The translations under genes and the position numbers were made by a program. Of a stretch of 64,000 nt of DNA, positions 55,719 through 63,620 are shown piece after piece. Below the pieces are notes generated by a model, which made no database searches, was not told the origin of the DNA, and worked only from the letters and a program-made list of their open reading frames with translations. Positions within the stretch are counted from its first letter, which is position 1. Each line of letters starts with the position of its first letter. The DNA is from Citrobacter amalonaticus (lineage in GTDB: Bacteria; Pseudomonadota; Gammaproteobacteria; Enterobacterales; Enterobacteriaceae): the NCBI RefSeq assembly GCF_002918555.1, contig NZ_PQMB01000002.1, forward strand, positions 533,168 to 597,167. Direction: 5' to 3'.

Positions 55719-56567
55719 TTACGACATAAAGTATTCCGACAGCTTATTCGCCACGCTCTCAATCGAGAAAATACTCTTCTGATGCGCTTTGCGGCACTCC
55801 GCATAGCGCTCATCCTGTTCCTCAAGCGCATTGAGTAATCGATCCGCGACCATCATCGCACCGGCAATTTCAGCGAAGCCATACTCCCCCTCCCCCTTCA
55901 GTGCCACGGCAGCCTGTAAATTCCAGTCGGAAAGGCGACTGAGCGGCGCAAAGGTACCTCGCGTGAGCGAAAGAATACGCGCGTTATGCTGCTTTGCCAG
56001 TGCCAGCGCCTGCATCATATCTGCCGATGCCTGCTCGGTGTGGACCACAATGATCCCCTGGCTTTGCGGCTCAACCATCATGGATGACGTGGTGAGATAA
56101 AAACGATCAACAAAACTCGCAGCCTTACCCATTTTGATCAGGTTCATCTGCAAAAACAGCGCCACCGGGACCGCCGTACCGACGGCATAAATCGCAACAT
56201 TATTAACCTGATTGAGCCATGCGGCGGCGGCCTGTAGCTCCTGGGTATTGATGATGGCATGGCTGTCGCGAATACTTGCCACAACGGCAGAAATCTCTTC
56301 ATTGCCCTGCTCTTCAGGACGTGCAGCCCCCTGCTCCAGAGCAAGCGCAGTTCTGAAATCAGAGAAACCTTTAAAACCAAATGCCCGACAAAAGCGAGTA
56401 ATACTCCCCTCGCTGGTTTCAATCGAATCCGCCAACTCAGTAATCGTGTGCCGCATCACAAAGTCCGGATTCTCCGTCACAAAATGACCCACCTTTTCCA
56501 GGATTGGGCTAAGCCCGCCAGCCTCATTCCTGATATTTATCAGCAAGTTAGTATTAATATGACTCAT
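55719..56567 (-). CDS. RpiR/MurR-family transcriptional regulator
   Basis: 282 residues from ATG 56567 (AAGGCG site); a frame to 56603 exists but lacks family sequence. The N-terminal HTH_6 domain (about 1-77) includes TITELADSIETSEGSITRFCRAFG as a helix-turn-helix. A SIS domain (about 115-245; VAIYAVGTAVPVALFLQMNL) follows, which in this family binds a phosphosugar. It is divergent from the PTS/transketolase operon with 121 nt between the starts, and so very probably controls it. Whether it represses or activates cannot be read from the sequence. The effector is likely the phosphorylated substrate of the PTS. Confidence 0.9.
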   Translation of the reverse strand: MSHINTNLLINIRNEAGGLSPILEKVGHFVTENPDFVMRHTITELADSIETSEGSITRFCRAFGFKGFSDFRTALALEQGAARPEEQGNEEISAVVASIRDSHAIINTQELQAAAAWLNQVNNVAIYAVGTAVPVALFLQMNLIKMGKAASFVDRFYLTTSSMMVEPQSQGIIVVHTEQASADMMQALALAKQHNARILSLTRGTFAPLSRLSDWNLQAAVALKGEGEYGFAEIAGAMMVADRLLNALEEQDERYAECRKAHQKSIFSIESVANKLSEYFMS

Positions 56568-56620
56568 TTTTCGCCTTTTTGCTCGAAATGCAAACACAAT
56601 CACATCTTTCTGCCAGGGTA

Positions 56621-56668
56621 AAGATAATAATTTTTTTCACGTTACGCGCAACGGAAAATAATTATTTT
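56621..56668. promoter_or_regulatory. Candidate paired operators in the rpiR-PTS intergenic region
   Basis: A perfect palindrome AAAATAATTATTTT (56655-56668) lies 20 nt before the EIIB start. A second, imperfect copy AAGATAATAATTTTTTT (56621-56637) lies one spacing of about 33 bp away, close to three DNA turns. Between them is a G+C-richer stretch CACGTTACGCGCAACG, itself part-palindromic. Paired similar inverted repeats between a divergent regulator and its operon fit RpiR-type control. This is inference from position and symmetry. Confidence 0.5.
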
Positions 56669-56688
56669 TACAATACAGGAGAAATCAT

Positions 56689-56964
56689 ATGAAAGGTCTT
56701 ATTGTCTGTCGTACCGGCATGGGCAGCTCCTTAATGCTCAAAATCAAAGCCCAGAAAGTTATCGATAAACATGGCTGGGATATTGAACTCGAACACGACG
56801 TCTTGTCCGGTCTTGCCACCTGGCAAGGGATCGACTTTGTTATCACCATGCGCGACCTCACCGATGAAATTGAAGCTGCCGGATTCAGAGCCATCGGTAT
56901 AACCGACTTGATGAATAGCGAAGAAATGGAAACCGCGCTCACCAGCGTAATTCAGGGCAACTAA
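56689..56964 (+). CDS. PTS IIB component, ascorbate (Ula)-type
   Basis: 91 residues. It starts MKGLIVCRTGMGSS, the P-loop of lactose/ascorbate-type IIB proteins, with the phosphorylated cysteine at C7. The rest alternates strands and helices as in a small Rossmann-like IIB (about 95 residues usual). The phosphoryl group goes from the IIA histidine to this cysteine and then to the sugar in the IIC. It is the first gene of the operon, with AGGAG upstream, and is 17 nt before the IIC gene. Confidence 0.9.
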   Translation: MKGLIVCRTGMGSSLMLKIKAQKVIDKHGWDIELEHDVLSGLATWQGIDFVITMRDLTDEIEAAGFRAIGITDLMNSEEMETALTSVIQGN

Positions 56965-56981
56965 CCTCTCCCGGAGGCAAT

Positions 56982-58247
56982 ATGGATCTCCTCAGGTTTA
57001 TTGTATTCGACATTCTGGGTGTAACCCCACTTTTAGTTGGATTTATTGCATTAATCGGTTTGTTAATCCAACGCAAACCGATCGAAAAAGTGTTATCCGG
57101 CACCTTCAAAACCATCGTCGGCTTTCTGGTTTTTGCCGGTGGTGCCGGGCTGGCAGTCACCTCTCTGGGTAATTTCCAGACGCTTTTCAGCGATGGATTT
57201 GGACTGAAAGGGGTGATGCCGCTGGCAGAAGCGCTAACCGGGCTGGCACAAACCAAATTTGCCATGTGCGTGTCGCTGATTATGGTTATCGGCTTTGGCT
57301 GGAACCTGTTTTTTGCCCGCGTGACGCCATTCAAATACATCTTTTTAACCGGTCAGCATAACCTCTATCTCTCTGCTTTACTCACCGTCACGCTGAAAGC
57401 GTTGGGTTACAGTGATGGTATTACGATTATTGCGGGGTCTGTCCTGCTTGGGCTGGCAGCCTGTATCTATCCTGCCATTGCTCAACCCTGGATGCGTAAG
57501 ATCACCGGCAATGATGAAATCGCCATGGGGCATTACGTCACGCTGGCCTATGCGGCTTCTGGCTGGATTGGCTCAAAGGTGGGGGATCCTAAAGACTCAA
57601 CGGAAAAACTGAACCTGCCGGGATGGCTGGGGATTTTTAAAGACTATATTGTCTCGGTTTCTATTTCGGTCAGTATTTTCTATTACATTGCTGCGCTGGC
57701 CGCCGGGAAAACGGCCGTCACCGCCGTGGCGGGTGGTATGCACTGGCTGGTCTATCCGCTGTTTCAATCCCTGACCTTTACCGCCTCACTCTACATCATC
57801 ATTACCGGCGTTCGTTTGCTGCTTTCAGAGATCGTTCCGGCATTTCTGGGGATCTCCGAGAAGTTCATTCCTAACGCCAAACCGGCACTGGACTGCCCGG
57901 TGGTGTTCCCTTATGCACCAACCGCCACCGTACTTGGCTTTATCTCCTCATTCGTCGGCGGGCTGGTTGTGATGGGGATACTTGCGCTAATTGGTCAAAC
58001 GGTAATTATTCCTGTCGCCATTCCCTATTTCTTTATTGGAGCAACTGCCGCGGTATTCGGTAATGCCTCCGGTGGCTGGAAAGGTGCCGTAGTAGGCAGC
58101 TTTATTACCGGTATTCTCATCGGCATCGGACCTGCGCTTATCTATCCCATTATGGAGTCCGTAGGGCTCTCCGGCACCAGCTTCCCGGAAACCGACTTCG
58201 TTGCGCTTGGTCTGGTTGTGTACTACATCGGCAAAATGCTGCCCTGA
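56982..58247 (+). CDS. PTS IIC component, UlaA/SgaT family
   Basis: 421 residues, shorter than E. coli UlaA (465), mainly at the C-terminus. About ten hydrophobic helices are visible. UlaA-like signatures are KTIVGFLVFAGGAGL, the FLTGQHNLYLSA segment and KLPGWLGIFKDYIVS, the last close to KLPGWLNIF in UlaA. UlaA imports and phosphorylates L-ascorbate. The divergence here and the transketolase neighbours make ascorbate unlikely, because none of the Ula catabolic enzymes (lactonase, decarboxylase, epimerases) is present. The substrate is unknown. Confidence 0.9.
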   Translation: MDLLRFIVFDILGVTPLLVGFIALIGLLIQRKPIEKVLSGTFKTIVGFLVFAGGAGLAVTSLGNFQTLFSDGFGLKGVMPLAEALTGLAQTKFAMCVSLIMVIGFGWNLFFARVTPFKYIFLTGQHNLYLSALLTVTLKALGYSDGITIIAGSVLLGLAACIYPAIAQPWMRKITGNDEIAMGHYVTLAYAASGWIGSKVGDPKDSTEKLNLPGWLGIFKDYIVSVSISVSIFYYIAALAAGKTAVTAVAGGMHWLVYPLFQSLTFTASLYIIITGVRLLLSEIVPAFLGISEKFIPNAKPALDCPVVFPYAPTATVLGFISSFVGGLVVMGILALIGQTVIIPVAIPYFFIGATAAVFGNASGGWKGAVVGSFITGILIGIGPALIYPIMESVGLSGTSFPETDFVALGLVVYYIGKMLP

Positions 58248-58259
58248 TAAGGAGTAAAC

Positions 58260-59060
58260 ATGAATATTGATGAACTGAAATCTCATGCGCGCGCAGCCCG
58301 CCGCGATATTGTCACCATGATTTACGAATCGGGCGTTGGTCACCCCGGCGGTGCCCTCTCCATTATTGATGTTCTGACCTGGATCTACCACCAGGAGATG
58401 TGCCTGGATGAGTCCCCGCGCACCCGGGTGGTGATGAGCAAAGGCCACGCCGTCGCCGCGCAGTACGCCATGTTGTTCCAGTTGGGGAAAATCGCACGCA
58501 GCGAATTTAATACCTTTCGTCAGATCAACTCGCGCCTGCAGGGTCATCCAAGCGTGAAATCCCTTCCCGATGTGGATGCAACAACCGGGCTGCTGGGTCA
58601 GGGTCTTTCCGTTGCTCTGGGGATGGCTGCGGCAAAAAAACGTGCTCAGGATTGCCACCGCGTTTTCGCCATTATCGGTGATGGTGAAATGCACGAAGGC
58701 CAGATCTGGGAATCGCTGCAACAGGCCAGTCATATGCGAATGGATAACCTGGTCGCTATTATCGACTGCAACGGTTTCTCCTCGCACGATCCGGTCAATG
58801 AGGTCATCAACCTCGAACCCCTGGCCGATAAAATCCGTAATTTTGGCTGGCATGTGCTTGAACTGCAAAATGGCAACGACATGCACCAGGTTGCCGATAC
58901 GTTACTGCTCTCGCGCCATCTGAAAGGTAAACCGGTGGCTATTATCGCCCACACCACCAAAGGCAGCGGCGTGAGCTATATGGAAAATAATGGGGACTGG
59001 CACTCAAAAACCCCGAGTGCCGGGCAATACCAGCAGGCTATGGAGGAATTACAGTCATGA
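58260..59060 (+). CDS. Split transketolase, N-terminal (ThDP-binding) subunit
   Basis: 266 residues, about the size of the first domain of a whole transketolase. VGHPGGALS (H28) and the thiamine diphosphate motif G140-D-G...N171 (GDGEMHEG to DCN) are intact. The C-terminal HTTKGSGVSYMEN loop, known to line the active site, is also present. Transketolases move a two-carbon unit from a ketose phosphate to an aldose phosphate; split enzymes need both subunits. It overlaps the next gene by 4 nt (ATGA), implying 1:1 synthesis. Whole-length tktA/tktB for central metabolism must lie elsewhere. Confidence 0.93.
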   Translation: MNIDELKSHARAARRDIVTMIYESGVGHPGGALSIIDVLTWIYHQEMCLDESPRTRVVMSKGHAVAAQYAMLFQLGKIARSEFNTFRQINSRLQGHPSVKSLPDVDATTGLLGQGLSVALGMAAAKKRAQDCHRVFAIIGDGEMHEGQIWESLQQASHMRMDNLVAIIDCNGFSSHDPVNEVINLEPLADKIRNFGWHVLELQNGNDMHQVADTLLLSRHLKGKPVAIIAHTTKGSGVSYMENNGDWHSKTPSAGQYQQAMEELQS

Positions 59061-59968
59061 GAGCACCACGCGATGAGATTGGTAATGCCCTGCTCGCCCT
59101 GAAGGCGAAAGGCTATCCTGTTGTCGTTATTGACAGCGATCTGGCGAGTTCCACCCGAACAGATCAGTTTCAAAAAGCCTGGCCCGATGCATTCTTTGAA
59201 ATGGGGATTGCAGAAGGTTCCGCCATGAGTTTTGCCACAGGCCAGGCGCTGGAAGGAAATATTCCGTTCTACGTTAACTTCGCGATGTTCGTCACCGGAA
59301 CGGCATGGACACAGCTCCGCCAGGCTTGTTATGCAAAAGCGAATATCAAACTGGTCGGTAGCCATCCCGGTATGGATGACGGCCCGGACGGTGCTTCGCA
59401 CCATGCGCTGGAAGATCTGGCCCTGACGCGCGTGCTGCCGGGGATCACAATTCTGACGCCTGCCGACGCTGAAGAAGTTGAAGCCGCATTTGAACAGGCA
59501 GTAAACATTCCCGGTCCTGTCTATATTCGCGTAGCCCGAGAACCGATGCCCGTGCGCGATAAATCTGCCGTTCCGCGAGTGACCGATATCGCCGCCGTGG
59601 AGGACTCAGGCAATGACTTCGCCATTCTCTATGAAGGAACCGTTCTGGAGCAGGCAAGTGCAGGTTATGTTCAGCTATGTGCCCAGGGAAAGCGAGGCAA
59701 GCTGATTCACGTCGCCATGCTAAAACCGTTTAACCGCCAGCGCCTTCTGCAACTGATTGCCAGCTGCCCGCAGATCGCAACGATTGAAAATCACACGATC
59801 ACCGGTGGGCTTGGCGGTCAGGTTGCTGAAGTATTGGCGGAGGAAGGATTAAACACAAGATTAATCCGGCTGGGGACACAAGACACGTTTACGGAATCAG
59901 GCAATAGCCGCCAGTTGAAAGAGAAATACGGCATTTCGGCGACCGCACTCTTTGAAGCCCTCAGATAG
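59057..59968 (+). CDS. Split transketolase, C-terminal (Pyr plus C-domain) subunit
   Basis: 303 residues. The pyrimidine-binding domain carries the catalytic glutamate E53 in MGIAEGSAMSFATG, followed by GSHPGMDDGPDGASHHALEDLALTR, a segment conserved in transketolases and 1-deoxyxylulose-5-phosphate synthases. The last 110 residues form the C-terminal regulatory-type domain (ENHTITGGLGGQVAEVL). With the preceding gene it makes a complete ThDP enzyme. Split transketolases of this kind include housekeeping-like enzymes in other phyla and catabolic ones such as the apulose-4-phosphate transketolase AptAB. Substrate unknown. Confidence 0.93.
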   Translation: MRAPRDEIGNALLALKAKGYPVVVIDSDLASSTRTDQFQKAWPDAFFEMGIAEGSAMSFATGQALEGNIPFYVNFAMFVTGTAWTQLRQACYAKANIKLVGSHPGMDDGPDGASHHALEDLALTRVLPGITILTPADAEEVEAAFEQAVNIPGPVYIRVAREPMPVRDKSAVPRVTDIAAVEDSGNDFAILYEGTVLEQASAGYVQLCAQGKRGKLIHVAMLKPFNRQRLLQLIASCPQIATIENHTITGGLGGQVAEVLAEEGLNTRLIRLGTQDTFTESGNSRQLKEKYGISATALFEALR

Positions 59969-59976
59969 TTCGGGTT

Positions 59977-59999
59977 GGCAGACCGCAATGCGGTCTGCC
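59977..59999 (+). promoter_or_regulatory. Intercistronic hairpin between transketolase and IIA genes
   Basis: GGCAGACCGC-AAT-GCGGTCTGCC is a perfect 10-bp stem on a 3-nt loop in the 53-nt gap, 22 nt before the IIA start. No T run follows, so it is not a standard terminator. It may stabilise the upstream message or reduce expression of the IIA gene. Confidence 0.7.
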
Positions 60000-60021
60000 G
60001 CTCTGAAATAAGGAGAACACA

Positions 60022-60498
60022 ATGACATCTGCGCTGTTTTCTGCCTGTCAGTTTCATGAACAATGTCGCACCTGGCAGGAGGCTGTGACGCTGGCTTGCC
60101 AGCCTCTGGAAGAACTGGGCGCAATTACGTCCGGCTACGCTCAGGCAATCATCCGTGAAACAGAAACAACTGGCCCGTGGTACATTTTAAGCCCTGAGTT
60201 TGCCCTGCCGCACGCCCGTCCGGAAGAAGGAGTGATAAGCAGTGAGACACATCTTTCGCTTCTTTGTCTGAAAGAGGCGGTACCTTTTCCTGGACATCCA
60301 GATGTGCGGTTAATTATTGTCCTGGCGGCCGCCAGCAGCACCCGACATATTGAAATGATTCAAAAACTGGTTTGCTGGCTGGATGAAGGGGAGCATTTAC
60401 AACAGCTGACGAGTATTACCAGTCAGGCGCAGCTTCACTGCGCGCTGAAAGCGTGCGAAGACCTCGCAACTTCCGGCATACCCGCAATGGGAAAATGA
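60022..60498 (+). CDS. PTS IIA component (fructose/mannitol/ascorbate-type)
   Basis: 158 residues, the usual size of a PTS EIIA type-2 domain. The phosphorylated histidine is H64 in FALPHARPEEG. The following SLLCLKEAVPFPGHPDVRLIIVLAAAS is the conserved second half. It receives phosphate from HPr and passes it to C7 of the IIB. It is the last gene of the operon, with AAGGAG 7 nt before the ATG, and is set off by a hairpin. Confidence 0.92.
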   Translation: MTSALFSACQFHEQCRTWQEAVTLACQPLEELGAITSGYAQAIIRETETTGPWYILSPEFALPHARPEEGVISSETHLSLLCLKEAVPFPGHPDVRLIIVLAAASSTRHIEMIQKLVCWLDEGEHLQQLTSITSQAQLHCALKACEDLATSGIPAMGK

Positions 60499-60501
60499 GT
60501 C

Positions 60502-60533
60502 ACGGTATGCAAACATTTTACCTTGCATACCGT
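60502..60533. terminator. Hairpin between the PTS operon and ycaD
   Basis: ACGGTATGCAA (60502-60512) pairs with TTGCATACCGT (60523-60533) over a 10-nt loop, between two convergent genes. A T-rich run does not follow, but the position fits a bidirectional 3'-end structure. Confidence 0.6.
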
Positions 60534-60543
60534 CTGGCGCGCT

Positions 60544-61692
60544 TTATACGTGAGCCACCGGATTCGGCGTATGCCTGGCGCTACGCAACAACATCAGCAG
60601 ATAAATAAACGATACGCTGGCAATCATAATGAATAACAGGTTATCGGAATAATTCTGCATCAGCATCGCGGTAAATGAGGGGCCCAGCAGGCTACCCACG
60701 GTATAGCTGAGCAGCAAAGCCTGATTCATGGCGACAAGCTGATGATGTTCCACTTTTTCACAGGCCCATGCCATTGCCACCGGATAGAGCGTAAAGCCCG
60801 CGGCGCCCAGAATAAATAAGGCGGGAGCCATCGCGGCCTGAGTCAACATAGCAATGCTGCCGAGGATCACCACAAATACCTGAACGCGCAGCACCAGCAG
60901 ACGACCAAATTTATCGGCCAGACGGCCAATCGGCCATTGCCCCAGAATGCCCGCGCTGACCAGTACCGCCATCCAGAAGCCAATACCAGCGTTGCTAATG
61001 CCCCGGTGGTTGAGATAGAGCGGCATCAGGCCATACAGGGAACCGAGTACAATCCCGGAGATGATGCAGCCGTTAACGCCCAGCCGCGCCTGACGGAGTT
61101 TCAGCATCGAGGTAATGGGCGTCGTACTGCGATCGTCGGCCTGCTGACTCAGAATGCGCGTAAAGAGCAGCGGCAAAATACCCGCCAGGATCAAACCGGT
61201 CACCCACGGCAGCACGTTCATCAGTTCGGTCGGGACTTTACTGACCAGCAACTGACCGAGAAAGGTTCCCACGTAATAGACCATCATGTAAGCAGCAAGC
61301 AGTCGTCCACGATTACGCGAGGTCCCGCTGCACATCAGCGCACTTTCCACGATCACCCAAATCATGGCACAGCCCACGCCAGCCACAAAGCGCCAGGCCA
61401 TCCAGCTCCAGAACTCAACCATTACGCCCAGCCCGACACAGCCAGCCGCAAAAATCATCGAGGCGACATAATAGCTACGGTTAAACCCAATACGTTTGAT
61501 GAGATACCCCGTCAGCAATGTCCCGACCAGGTTACCGGTAAAATAGGACGAGCTGACCATCCCCACCTGCCAGGTAGGCAGACTTTCCTGGGCGAGCCAA
61601 AGCGGGACAAGCGTGTTTAAAACCGCAATCGCCAGGGTCAACAAAAGCAGGCCTGACAGCAGCAGCATGACGGGCCGGGTATAGATGGACAT
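60544..61692 (-). CDS. ycaD: YcaD, major facilitator superfamily transporter
   Basis: 382 residues, as in E. coli YcaD, and close along its full length. It is a 12-helix MFS protein with the loop 2-3 motif [14 protein letters not shown] and a second [11 protein letters not shown] in the other half. Its substrate is not known. It marks the return of the conserved backbone after the accessory cluster. Its promoter must lie in the gap to ycaC. Confidence 0.94.
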   Translation of the reverse strand: MSIYTRPVMLLLSGLLLLTLAIAVLNTLVPLWLAQESLPTWQVGMVSSSYFTGNLVGTLLTGYLIKRIGFNRSYYVASMIFAAGCVGLGVMVEFWSWMAWRFVAGVGCAMIWVIVESALMCSGTSRNRGRLLAAYMMVYYVGTFLGQLLVSKVPTELMNVLPWVTGLILAGILPLLFTRILSQQADDRSTTPITSMLKLRQARLGVNGCIISGIVLGSLYGLMPLYLNHRGISNAGIGFWMAVLVSAGILGQWPIGRLADKFGRLLVLRVQVFVVILGSIAMLTQAAMAPALFILGAAGFTLYPVAMAWACEKVEHHQLVAMNQALLLSYTVGSLLGPSFTAMLMQNYSDNLLFIMIASVSFIYLLMLLRSARHTPNPVAHV

Positions 61693-62074
61693 GTGTAAAA
61701 ACCGTGAGGAAGTTCAAATTTCATGCGCATCATGCCACCGCCAAAAACATTGTCAATCGGCGAAATCAGGGGGCTGAGACGCTTTCAGGGCGATCGATTT
61801 GTATTACTGATTCTTAATATGAATTGATAAAAAGCGGAAACAGACATCTGCTTGTTTTTATTGTTCTAAAACAAAATTAACGCGCTTCGTTCAGTCGAAA
61901 AATTTCATGGACTCACCGTACTTTTTTTTCTTACTAAACGCTATGCGAGAAGTTTCATTGCATTGTCCTGAAAATGAAACGGTAAGTTCTTTTTAATCAC
62001 CCTGTTCAGATATCGTTCTTTATATAAACTTAATCTCATCAAATTCCCCACTGATGCTGAACAGGAGAAATATC
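61693..62074. other. ycaD-ycaC divergent intergenic region (382 nt)
   Basis: It is AT-rich, with no open frame of useful length and no repeat. It must contain promoters for ycaD (leftward) and ycaC (rightward). AACAGGAGAAATATC just before 62075 is the ycaC ribosome binding site. No specific regulator site was recognised. Confidence 0.7.
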
Positions 62075-62701
62075 ATGACTAAACCTTACGTAAGACTTGA
62101 TAAAGACAATGCAGCCGTTCTACTGGTCGACCATCAGGCTGGACTGCTCTCACTGGTCCGGGATATTGATCCCGATAAATTTAAAAACAACGTCCTCGCA
62201 CTGGGCGACTTAGCAAAATACTTCAAACTGCCGACCATTCTGACAACCAGCTTTGAAACAGGACCAAACGGACCGCTGGTACCAGAATTGAAAGCTCAGT
62301 TCCCCGATGCGCCCTATATTGCACGTCCGGGTAACATTAACGCATGGGATAACGAAGATTTTGTCAACGCGGTCAAAGCGACCGGCAAGAAACAACTGAT
62401 TATCGCGGGCGTCGTAACAGAAGTGTGCGTCGCCTTCCCTGCTCTTTCCGCCATTGAAGAAGGATTTGACGTTTTTGTCGTGACAGATGCTTCGGGTACA
62501 TTTAATGAAATTACCCGCCATTCGGCATGGGATCGGATGTCACAGGCTGGCGCTCAATTGATGACGTGGTTTGGCGTAGCATGCGAACTCCACCGCGACT
62601 GGCGCAACGATATCGAAGGACTGGCGACGCTGTTCTCCAGTCATATCCCCGATTATCGCAATCTGATGACCAGCTATGACTCGTTAACGAAGCAGAAATA
62701 A
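62075..62701 (+). CDS. ycaC: YcaC, isochorismatase-like hydrolase
   Basis: 208 residues from ATG 62075 (E. coli 208, about 97% similar by eye); a start at 62054 precedes the ribosome binding site and is rejected. The cysteine hydrolase triad is present: D19 in LVDHQ, a lysine in the middle of the protein and the cysteine in GVVTEVCVAFPA. Its substrate is unsettled; E. coli YcaC forms octameric rings. It converges on dmsC with a terminator between. Confidence 0.95.
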   Translation: MTKPYVRLDKDNAAVLLVDHQAGLLSLVRDIDPDKFKNNVLALGDLAKYFKLPTILTTSFETGPNGPLVPELKAQFPDAPYIARPGNINAWDNEDFVNAVKATGKKQLIIAGVVTEVCVAFPALSAIEEGFDVFVVTDASGTFNEITRHSAWDRMSQAGAQLMTWFGVACELHRDWRNDIEGLATLFSSHIPDYRNLMTSYDSLTKQK

Positions 62702-62725
62702 AAAACCGGGGCTTGATGCCCCGGT
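62701..62725 (-). terminator. Rho-independent terminator after dmsC
   Basis: ACCGGGGC (62705-62712) pairs with GCCCCGGT (62718-62725) over a 5-nt loop. On the minus strand TTTTTTATTT follows, the end expected for the dmsABC transcript. Confidence 0.88.
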
Positions 62726-62755
62726 CAAACAATATGTCATCCGACACATTATTAA

Positions 62756-63619
62756 CTAGCTGGCCACCGTTACGCCCACGGTCATATGCAGACCATAGAA
62801 CACACCGCGACCGATCAGCTCGCCCACCAACAGCAGCACAAACGCCACTGAAAGCAGCGGCACCGCCGGCTGATAGCCTTTAAGTTGCGGAACAATCCAG
62901 CAGCAGAGCGCTACCGCCAGCATCACAATGCGCCAGGCCATCAGCGAACCATAATCCGGCACCAGCGCAGAAGCCTGCTGGATAGAGCTGTGAATTGTCG
63001 CCAGCTCAGCCCCCTGCATTACCGACATGATGGCGCTGACCACCAGCGCAAGCAGCGAAACTGCTGGCAGCAGACGCATTGCCCAGCCATCGACACCCGC
63101 GATACGCAGCAGCAAATAGCCTAACAGCGGGCCTCCCATGAACAGCGTCAGGAAGAAGCCCAGCGGCGTCCAGACACTATACCAGGTAGGCACCGTGTCA
63201 ATGCTGTTATATACGCGGACCATCATCCAGACAAAGATGACGCCCAGTACCATCGTGATAATCAGCCAGAGATTACGCAGCGCCGGAGAGAGCTTTTTCA
63301 GCATTGCCAGCAGCCAGCCAATGCCACCTACAGCAAAGAAGATCGAGCCACTGGCTATTTCGTTACTCAGCGCCGAAGCCCCGACACGATTGAGTGAGTT
63401 AAAGGCGCGCATCGGGGAGCCCAGATGCAACATAGAGGCGATAAAGCCAATGCCCATCAGTACCCACAGACCGAACATACAGGCGATAACCCGCTGTTCT
63501 GTTTCAGCACGCAGATTGCCTTTCATCAGCGCCAGGGCGAGTACGATAAAACCGCCGACCACACACTGTCCGAAAACCGTGAAGATCATCAGCGGCCATT
63601 CATGCCATCCACTACCCAT
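62756..63619 (-). CDS. dmsC: DmsC, DMSO reductase membrane anchor
   Basis: 287 residues from ATG 63619, the E. coli length; a longer frame (63682) overlaps dmsB and is rejected. Eight hydrophobic helices form the anchor, with the menaquinol-binding region around SMLHLGSPMRAFNSL. It passes electrons from menaquinol to DmsB and then DmsA during anaerobic respiration with dimethyl sulfoxide. It begins 1 nt after the dmsB stop. Confidence 0.97.
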   Translation of the reverse strand: MGSGWHEWPLMIFTVFGQCVVGGFIVLALALMKGNLRAETEQRVIACMFGLWVLMGIGFIASMLHLGSPMRAFNSLNRVGASALSNEIASGSIFFAVGGIGWLLAMLKKLSPALRNLWLIITMVLGVIFVWMMVRVYNSIDTVPTWYSVWTPLGFFLTLFMGGPLLGYLLLRIAGVDGWAMRLLPAVSLLALVVSAIMSVMQGAELATIHSSIQQASALVPDYGSLMAWRIVMLAVALCCWIVPQLKGYQPAVPLLSVAFVLLLVGELIGRGVFYGLHMTVGVTVAS

Positions 63620-63620
63620 C

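Noticed and set aside
57987..58886. Antisense open frame of 299 codons across the IIC/transketolase junction
   Set aside because: It spans two clear coding sequences on the other strand and resembles no known protein.
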